Source of the DNA: a virus
Virus record (IMG/VR): IMGVR_UViG_3300030329_000865
Location: 1-35,152 of that record
DNA: 35,152 bases
Direction: 5' to 3' (one strand)
In this document: in pieces, positions 30,098 through 35,152 of the stretch
Layout of the letters: each line of letters opens with the position of its first letter
Position numbering within the stretch: position 1 is the stretch's first letter
Position numbers and translations under genes: made by a program
The notes under the pieces: model-generated
Database searches by the model: none
The model's input: only the letters and a program-made list of their open reading frames with translations
What the model was told of the DNA's origin: nothing

Positions 30098-31138
30098 TTA
30101 TCCGTCGATTGTAAGAGCTATAGCAGCTTCAGGACGTAGGATTCCATGACCCATTGCATACTTAGCTACCATGAGCGTCGCTTGACGTTCAATTAAATAT
30201 TCAGACTCAACTGACAAATCCATCAACTTAACAGTTCCGACTGCTGATTTATGGAATACTAGACCCATTACATCATCATCATCTTCACCTGAATAGTCGT
30301 TATTGCCATCACCACTCTTACCTGTTGGGTTATCGTAGTGAGTATCTTCATGTAGAACATTGTTGGATTTGTAAATTTCAAATCCTGCAACCATAGGCGC
30401 ACGACCTGAACCAAACCCTGAACCACCAATGTCTGAGTTAGCAACAGACGTGCTAATAGCCATAGTATCTGCACCACTTCTACCACCTATTAAGTTATAG
30501 TATAGAGTTGGAGTAAGAACCACAAAGCGGTCTTGAGCAGGAACATCATTGCCATCTAAAGAAGCTGCTGCGTCGAATAACGAGTTAATCAACTTAGCTG
30601 CTGTAATAGCAGTCTGAGCTGCACCACTACCACCGATAGATATCTGACCACCGCCATTTGTTAAAGGCGCAGAAAGACCTGTAGTCAATGCACCGTTAAC
30701 CATTTGACGAATCAAATGCCTGTCAGTTTGACGTGCGAGAGCTGCTCCCATTTGACGTGTATACTCTGACCTGTAGTCATAGTGGCTTTTCGCCTCGTCA
30801 ATAGATGGAATTAACTGAGGAACAACTAGCATATCATCAATGCCGATTACTTTTTCAGCATGTCCGATAGCTGCATAGTCATATTCAGTCTTTGCTGCTG
30901 CACCATTGTTTGCGCCTGCATCATCTATTACAGATGTACCTGCTATGTGATAGTCTGCACTTGTCGTGCCAATTACAGGGAATTGAGCCGATTTCCCTTG
31001 ACTAATCGTTCTAACGGTATGTAAAGGCATCATCACGTTGAACTCGTCAAACGCTGCCAATACTTCACCTGAGAACTGTTTGAGGAATAGTGCATCTGAA
31101 GCACCTCCTGCCCGACCCATTATGTCGCCATAAGCCAT
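30098..31138 (-). CDS. Major capsid protein (T7 gp10-like)
   Basis: 346 residues (T7 gp10A: 345). The N-terminus (MAYGDIMGRAGGASDALFLK) and FSGEVLAAFDEFNVMMPLHT match the HK97-fold capsid proteins of T7-like phages, where this region is the N-arm. IGHAEKVIGIDDMLV and YTRQMGAALARQTDRHL are the spine and E-loop area. AGGAGG about 10 nt before the ATG is the strongest ribosome site of the minus-strand operon, as needed for the most abundant protein. It is preceded by a 120-bp gap, the longest in the late operon. Confidence 0.95.
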   Translation of the reverse strand: MAYGDIMGRAGGASDALFLKQFSGEVLAAFDEFNVMMPLHTVRTISQGKSAQFPVIGTTSADYHIAGTSVIDDAGANNGAAAKTEYDYAAIGHAEKVIGIDDMLVVPQLIPSIDEAKSHYDYRSEYTRQMGAALARQTDRHLIRQMVNGALTTGLSAPLTNGGGQISIGGSGAAQTAITAAKLINSLFDAAASLDGNDVPAQDRFVVLTPTLYYNLIGGRSGADTMAISTSVANSDIGGSGFGSGRAPMVAGFEIYKSNNVLHEDTHYDNPTGKSGDGNNDYSGEDDDDVMGLVFHKSAVGTVKLMDLSVESEYLIERQATLMVAKYAMGHGILRPEAAIALTIDG

Positions 31139-31261
31139 AATAAACCTCCTAGTTTATATATGTGTTAAAAAAAATTGTGAAAGAAATAGAATCTTGCTTG
31201 GGTCGTAGAGTTATCCTTCGCAAAGGGCTGAACACTTACGCTCAATTCTAGGTTTCTAACA
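31139..31261 (-). promoter_or_regulatory. Leader region of the capsid gene
   Basis: The 123 bp between scaffold and capsid genes are the only substantial gap in the late operon besides the one after the capsid. On the minus strand they contain a short CCTT/AAGG hairpin, an eight-T run, then AGGAGG before the ATG. In T7 a strong promoter (phi10) lies here. I see no convincing copy of the CTAG repeat, so a promoter is expected by position, not by motif. Confidence 0.35.
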
Positions 31262-32014
31262 TCAGAAGATGTCAGAGACCGCGAGTTTGCGTTGAACAGA
31301 CTCACGGAATGCAGGGTCAGACTGATAGCGAGGGTCTTGCATTTCACGTTTCATTTGGTCTAATGACTCGTATGCTTGAACTCCTGTGCCTGTAGTCTTA
31401 CCTTGCATAAGATTTGGTTGAGTACCATTTTCTAATTGGTATCTAGCTTGTAGACCCTTAACAGCACTCATTGTTTTGGTAGTATCCCCTGAATTAACAG
31501 CTTCATCATAAACAGCTATTTCTTCAGGAGTTAAATTATTGGAAGCCCATTCAGTCATAGCTTGGTATGACTCTTGTCCTCCTACTTCGTTGTACACAGT
31601 TTGTGTGTACTGTTGTTGCATAGCAACTTGACCTTGTATGTAAGCATTAACCATGTCTTTACTTACTCCAAGTTTTTCTAAACCTGCATAATCATCTTCA
31701 TCAAGCTGTCCGTTCTCAGCAAAGCGTTGGGAATAATAATTCATATCCTTTTCACTTAGCTCAGGAATACTTAAATCTTGTTTAGTATCTGATTTTTCAG
31801 TTTGTTTTCCACTTTGTTTGGACTCTAGCTCACTATAAGCCTTAGCCATATCTTCAGGGGATTTAAATTTCTCAGGAAGCCACTCAGGTCTATCAGACTG
31901 TGGCTGTTCTTGAGGTTGTTCTTGTGTTTGTTCTTGTGTTTGTGCAGCTTCTTGCTCAGGACTTAACGCTCCTGTTTCTTCTCCACTTACAGTTAATGAT
32001 TCAGTTACACCCAT
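31262..32014 (-). CDS. Capsid assembly scaffolding protein (T7 gp9-like)
   Basis: 250 residues (T7 gp9: 307). Acidic and Gln/Glu-rich with a QEQTQEQPQEQPQ repeat (about 29-41), then RPEWLPEKFKSPEDMAKAYS (about 43-62), a typical scaffold motif. The rest is helical, and a short basic C-terminus would contact the capsid shell. It lies between portal and capsid as in T7. Start 6 nt after the portal stop. Confidence 0.93.
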   Translation of the reverse strand: MGVTESLTVSGEETGALSPEQEAAQTQEQTQEQPQEQPQSDRPEWLPEKFKSPEDMAKAYSELESKQSGKQTEKSDTKQDLSIPELSEKDMNYYSQRFAENGQLDEDDYAGLEKLGVSKDMVNAYIQGQVAMQQQYTQTVYNEVGGQESYQAMTEWASNNLTPEEIAVYDEAVNSGDTTKTMSAVKGLQARYQLENGTQPNLMQGKTTGTGVQAYESLDQMKREMQDPRYQSDPAFRESVQRKLAVSDIF

Positions 32015-32020
32015 ATTAAA

Positions 32021-33556
32021 TTATGCACCCTCCATTTGTGCTTGTTGTTTAACTTGTTCTTGAGTAATGTTGCCCATTGCGTCTACCGCGTTAGGAGCAA
32101 CTTGGCTCGCCATCTGAGCCATTTGAGCTTGTTGCTGTTCTTGCATTATTTGCTCTTGGTCTTTAATTAAACCTTCTGTATCTAAACCTAGTGAGGCAGC
32201 TCTGCGTTTTAAATACTCATCTATATTTACATACTGTGCAAGAGCTTCTGCTCCTAGAACTTGACCTATTCCTGCAATAAAAGAATCTAATTTATTTAAA
32301 TCCTGTCCGCGTCCAAGAGCTTCTACCCCTGTAACTACAACAGGTAGTACAAACCCTTTAGGTAATGATGGTATCTTTTTAGACTTCATCATTTTAGACA
32401 TAAGGATTTTAACTAAAGGTAATTGAAACTCTTGTGATAGTACCGAGTACACACCACCAAGCTGACGTTCGATAGCTTGCGTAACAAGCCTAACTTCTTC
32501 AGCAGTTACGCGCTCTGCTCTACGAATCGCAGCTTCGGTAAGCATGAACGCATAGTTCAATCGTTCTGATATTTGATTGATAGTTTCAAAAGCTACTCGG
32601 AAATCTGCATGTTTTTGAGTCTGTAAAGTAGTTACATCTCCTGCATTGCCTTCAATAATAGCTCCGTTAGGGGCTTGAGCAATACGAGCCTTACGAGTTA
32701 CACCGTTTGGCGCAACCATAAACAACAACTTAGCTGATGCAGCCGAGCCTTCAACAATAGATTGAGTTAGTGCTTCAAGAGATTCTAAATCTCCCATGTA
32801 CTCCTCAACATACCCACGCCCGTAGTCTTCACCATCAACACGATTAAGTCTTAGAGCAAGGTAAGGGCACTTATCTTTATCAAAAGTACCATAAGAATCC
32901 TCCAAACGGATACCACCAATCTCTTGGAATACTTCAACTTTATTAGAATCTGTGTATGTTATGGAGGTATACAGGCTGACGGTATCAACGTCTGAAGGGT
33001 TTTCACCTATTAGTGCTTCTTCAGGAGCTTGGGACTTAGATATTTCTTCTTTGACAATTATACGTTCTACGTTACCCATAGGGTCTCGTTTAACAACAAA
33101 TCTATCAAGGTGAAAAACTCGGAGTCCTCCGTCATCTGTTATATGTAATAGTACGTTTCCTGATACTATTAAATGTTTGAGTGCTTCAAATGAACCTATG
33201 CGGTAGTTATTACTTTCAACTTCTCGCATAATTTCTCTTTCCATTTTTGAAAGAGAATCTTCTACCTCTCCTTTAATATCTCCTGACGCTTCTATCTCTT
33301 GCTTGGCTTTAGTGTCTAGCATAAGCCTGAAGAAAGGAGCATTAGGAGGAAGTAAAGAAATGTTTAAGGCGTTAGCTAAATTATTAACACCTCTACTTCC
33401 TACGCTTTGGAATGGAGTCTCATATCTTGTACTAGCCGAATTTCCTGATGGTGGTATTAACGTAGGTATCGTGAGCTTAGAGGCATCTCTAGCTCGTTCA
33501 AGGTACATCTCTCGTTCACCTTGCCATCTTTCGTATGTACTCTGACACTTTTCCAT
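32021..33556 (-). CDS. Portal (head-tail connector) protein (T7 gp8-like)
   Basis: 511 residues (T7 gp8: 536). YERWQGEREMYLERARDASK, the TIPTLIPP segment and QSVGSRGVNNLANALNISLL are the diagnostic N-terminal blocks. LTEAAIRRAERVTAEEVRLV (about 341-360) is the conserved crown/stem helix, and the C-terminus is Gln/Met-rich (EQIMQEQQQAQMAQMASQV), as usual. It forms the dodecameric DNA entry gate. Start overlaps the upstream stop as TAATG. Confidence 0.95.
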   Translation of the reverse strand: MEKCQSTYERWQGEREMYLERARDASKLTIPTLIPPSGNSASTRYETPFQSVGSRGVNNLANALNISLLPPNAPFFRLMLDTKAKQEIEASGDIKGEVEDSLSKMEREIMREVESNNYRIGSFEALKHLIVSGNVLLHITDDGGLRVFHLDRFVVKRDPMGNVERIIVKEEISKSQAPEEALIGENPSDVDTVSLYTSITYTDSNKVEVFQEIGGIRLEDSYGTFDKDKCPYLALRLNRVDGEDYGRGYVEEYMGDLESLEALTQSIVEGSAASAKLLFMVAPNGVTRKARIAQAPNGAIIEGNAGDVTTLQTQKHADFRVAFETINQISERLNYAFMLTEAAIRRAERVTAEEVRLVTQAIERQLGGVYSVLSQEFQLPLVKILMSKMMKSKKIPSLPKGFVLPVVVTGVEALGRGQDLNKLDSFIAGIGQVLGAEALAQYVNIDEYLKRRAASLGLDTEGLIKDQEQIMQEQQQAQMAQMASQVAPNAVDAMGNITQEQVKQQAQMEGA

Positions 33557-33747
33557 TAAGATAAATTAAGATTATTTCTTTGTATAGTTAAACCGCTAAA
33601 CCCACTACGTCTCATTTCTCCTGTTTGAGGGTTAAATCCTGCTGCTCTAGGATTACGAGGACGTATCGCCAAAGGTTCAGGAGGTGGTGGAGGAGTAGGA
33701 GCTTTTGGCATTTCAGGCGGTTTAATCGAAGGTGCGCCGAAACACAT
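33556..33747 (-). CDS. Small proline-rich virion protein (T7 gp7.3-like)
   Basis: Sixty-three residues from ATG 33747, which overlaps the stop of the upstream peptide (TAATG); an earlier in-frame ATG at 33789 lies inside that peptide's gene. Cys2 near the N-terminus, a polyproline run (KAPTPPPPPEP) and an end reading FSGLTIQRNNLNLS. T7 gp7.3 and relatives in front of the portal gene end similarly (a hydrophobic-basic block, then an Asn-containing tail). In T7 this protein helps build the tail. Similarity is weak, position strong. Confidence 0.65.
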   Translation of the reverse strand: MCFGAPSIKPPEMPKAPTPPPPPEPLAIRPRNPRAAGFNPQTGEMRRSGFSGLTIQRNNLNLS

Positions 33748-33848
33748 TAGATTACGAATACACCGACTAAAAGACCTACTACGAACCATATAATGTTTGA
33801 CGCATGTTTTGTGCCAAACTCTTTAATATAAGATGAGAATGCTGACAT
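33747..33848 (-). CDS. 33-residue single-TM peptide
   Basis: ATG 33848 lies two bases after the upstream stop and the TAA overlaps the next ATG (TAATG at 33747). The product begins MSAFSSYIKEFGTKHASN and ends in a membrane segment IIWFVVGLLVGVFVI. The exact fit between two genes strongly suggests it is translated. Function unknown; a small envelope protein expressed early in the late operon. Confidence 0.65.
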   Translation of the reverse strand: MSAFSSYIKEFGTKHASNIIWFVVGLLVGVFVI

Positions 33849-33850
33849 AG

Positions 33851-34048
33851 TTAATTGTTTAATATATTGTCGTTCTGCATATCAAAAATTTCCTGTAACA
33901 AAGTTACTACAGAACGCCGACCTGCATTAAACCATATTTCCCTTTCAGGTTCTAGTAATTCAGGACATTTATTTGGGATTAGTTTATCAAGAGCATCTAT
34001 TTGCGCTTGAGTAATTCTAGGGAAATTTTCTTTATTTACTTCAATCAT
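33851..34048 (-). CDS. Small protein, unknown
   Basis: Sixty-five residues, not recognised. Predicted helical with IPNKCPELLEPEREIWFNAG in the middle, and no signal or membrane segment. The start overlaps the stop of the phosphoesterase gene (ATGA at 34045-34048), so it is coupled to that gene. Confidence 0.65.
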   Translation of the reverse strand: MIEVNKENFPRITQAQIDALDKLIPNKCPELLEPEREIWFNAGRRSVVTLLQEIFDMQNDNILNN

Positions 34049-35055
34049 GTTAGTTTTAAAAGGTGTTCTGAGATTAGCCCTTGCTTGTTAAAGAAACACA
34101 TACGTTGTAATGCTAGTCCTCCTTGCGCTAGTTTTTCTCTAGCAAATTCATTTCCGGATTCGGGGCTACCACTTAAAAAGAAATAAACATCACGATTTAA
34201 TTCTCCTGATGCGTGTGTATGGTGGTGTCCAACGCTAAGAAATTTCCAATCTTTTATATTGTGTGTCCACCCCATAGCTTTTTTAAATATAGCGTTTACG
34301 TTAAAAGGATTGCCTCCTCCTACTTGGTCTCCGTGAACGCAGAGAATTCCATTTCCTGCTACTTGTTGTTTGACATACCAAGTCTCTGAAATATCCCAAG
34401 TCATGTTCTTTACTCCTGCTATCTCGCACATTAGCTTGGCTGTATTATAAGCTACTAAGTCCCAATTTGTTTTTCTACTGTGTCCTCCTCCCTTAAATCC
34501 TGAGCGACCATGATTGCCATGTACTGCTGCTATCTTAATTTTAGGGACAAGGGGAGATAATTTTGTAATAACGTAGGTAATTAGCTGAGGTACGGTCTTT
34601 GCTGCCTGAGTCCACAAGTCATCATCAATCTCAAACGGCTGACCTGCAAAGATAGCTTCGCCCTCTACCATATCCCCTTGAAGAACAACATGTAGAACTT
34701 TAGGTTCTTCTTTCTTTAACAAATCAGCAGCTTGGTTTGTCATCTGACGTACTCTTTTGGCAGCAATTTTAGAATCGTAGGTATCAGTTACTTTACCTAC
34801 TTGCCAATCAGATAAACACAGCCACGCCTCAGACGCTTTCTTACGCTGTTTCTTAGACTTTCTTTTAGTTTTTTGGGGTAGAACTCCGTAAATAGTAACG
34901 CCTTCTAAAGACCGCTCTACGGCTTGGTGGATTAAAGACTCAGTAGATTGTTGTTTAGCTAACTTGTTGTACGACTTCCGCACCTCAGATTTAAGTCGTT
35001 TCATTTCGACTTTCATCTCTGCTATTTCGTTTACTTGTTCGGGGGTAATACCCAT
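34045..35055 (-). CDS. Calcineurin-like metallophosphoesterase
   Basis: 336 residues from ATG 35055; upstream in-frame codons to 35121 fall in the promoter and small terminase region. The N-terminal 40 residues look like a coiled coil, and 62-73 is very basic. The phosphoesterase signature is complete: SDWQ (82-85; the usual DxH has Gln for His), GDMVEGE (127-133), GNHGRSG (180-186), HGDQ (241-244) and GHHHTH (276-281). Such enzymes cleave phosphodiesters in DNA, RNA or nucleotides; the substrate is unknown. It is the first gene of the minus-strand late operon, where T7 has no equivalent. A nuclease role in DNA processing or packaging, or in acting on RNA 2',3'-cyclic phosphates, is conceivable but unproven. 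Confidence 0.85.
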   Translation of the reverse strand: MGITPEQVNEIAEMKVEMKRLKSEVRKSYNKLAKQQSTESLIHQAVERSLEGVTIYGVLPQKTKRKSKKQRKKASEAWLCLSDWQVGKVTDTYDSKIAAKRVRQMTNQAADLLKKEEPKVLHVVLQGDMVEGEAIFAGQPFEIDDDLWTQAAKTVPQLITYVITKLSPLVPKIKIAAVHGNHGRSGFKGGGHSRKTNWDLVAYNTAKLMCEIAGVKNMTWDISETWYVKQQVAGNGILCVHGDQVGGGNPFNVNAIFKKAMGWTHNIKDWKFLSVGHHHTHASGELNRDVYFFLSGSPESGNEFAREKLAQGGLALQRMCFFNKQGLISEHLLKLT

Positions 35056-35152
35056 AGACAACTGTGTTAATTTATGATATACTGCTGAAGCGCGTATGTG
35101 CATAGTATAACAATGAGTCAAGACAAAATTAAAGGACTTTTAGATAAACTTC
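35055..35152. repeat. Contig-end direct repeat, right copy
   Basis: Identical to 3-100. Joining the ends gives one circle with the phosphoesterase (minus) and terminase (plus) genes divergent across about 60 bp. The repeat most likely reflects assembly overlap; a real terminal repeat of only 98 bp is less likely because the cut would fall inside the small terminase gene. Confidence 0.9.
35104..35112 (-). promoter_or_regulatory. Extended -10 promoter for the late minus-strand operon
   Basis: On the minus strand TGTTATACT forms an extended -10 element (TGnTATACT; plus-strand bases 35104-35112, also 52-60 in the left copy), about 50 nt before the phosphoesterase ATG. No good -35 is visible. It overlaps the region of the plus-strand terminase promoter. 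A phage-polymerase promoter would also be expected here but was not recognised. Confidence 0.4.

Noticed and set aside
1-35152. Lysogeny module, CRISPR array, insertion sequence
   Set aside because: No integrase, transposase, att-like repeat or regularly spaced repeat array was seen on either strand. ImmA-like and MarR-like proteins alone do not indicate lysogeny.

Overview
The window is a nearly complete genome of a T7-like podovirus (Autographiviridae type), AT-rich and apparently strictly lytic. I see a single-subunit phage RNA polymerase, T7-type primase-helicase, family A DNA polymerase, SSB and 5'-3' exonuclease, a T7-type portal/scaffold/capsid/tail-tube/core-protein series and T7-type terminase subunits. 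There is no integrase, repressor/cro pair or tRNA. A predicted lipoprotein and the membrane-anchored endolysin suggest a Gram-negative host; the host cannot be named from the sequence. The first and last ~100 bases are the same sequence (one mismatch), so the contig closes into a circle of about 35.05 kb. The physical ends of the packaged genome are more likely in the 1.4-kb gene-free stretch after the large terminase.

Layout. Plus strand, 61-1940: small and large terminase. 1941-3355: no protein gene; short repeats and hairpins (1941-2690), then a sigma70-type promoter and about 550 nt of densely structured RNA (2691-3278). 3226-3846: a small ORF flanked on both sides by hammerhead ribozymes. 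3864-6435: ArdC-like antirestriction protein, very acidic small proteins and an unknown helical protein. 6646-8376: a string of overlapping small genes, a signal-anchored endolysin and a MarR-like regulator. 8369-16747: RNA polymerase, SSB, RusA-like resolvase, primase-helicase, DNA polymerase, exonuclease and a small metallopeptidase. Minus strand, 35055 down to 16808: metallophosphoesterase, small proteins, portal, scaffold, major capsid, a small beta-rich protein, tail tubes A and B, four gp13-16-type internal proteins and a membrane-protein lysis cluster.

Relative to T7, the block from gp7.3 to the holin is inverted as a unit between the exonuclease and the terminase genes. It is read from a divergent promoter region shared with the terminase operon. 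No tail-fibre gene is recognisable.

The most striking content is RNA. Two complete hammerhead cores (CUGAUGA, GAAA, GUC) lie in the same orientation 495 nt apart around one ORF. In both, stem II is nearly absent and a pseudoknot from the stem I loop seems to take its place. Their predicted cleavages would release a 495-nt RNA able to circularise, and would give a defined 3' end to the structured RNA upstream. Separately, three small H-type pseudoknots with covarying stems lie at 5498, 15308 and 15356, and two genes share an identical leader hairpin.
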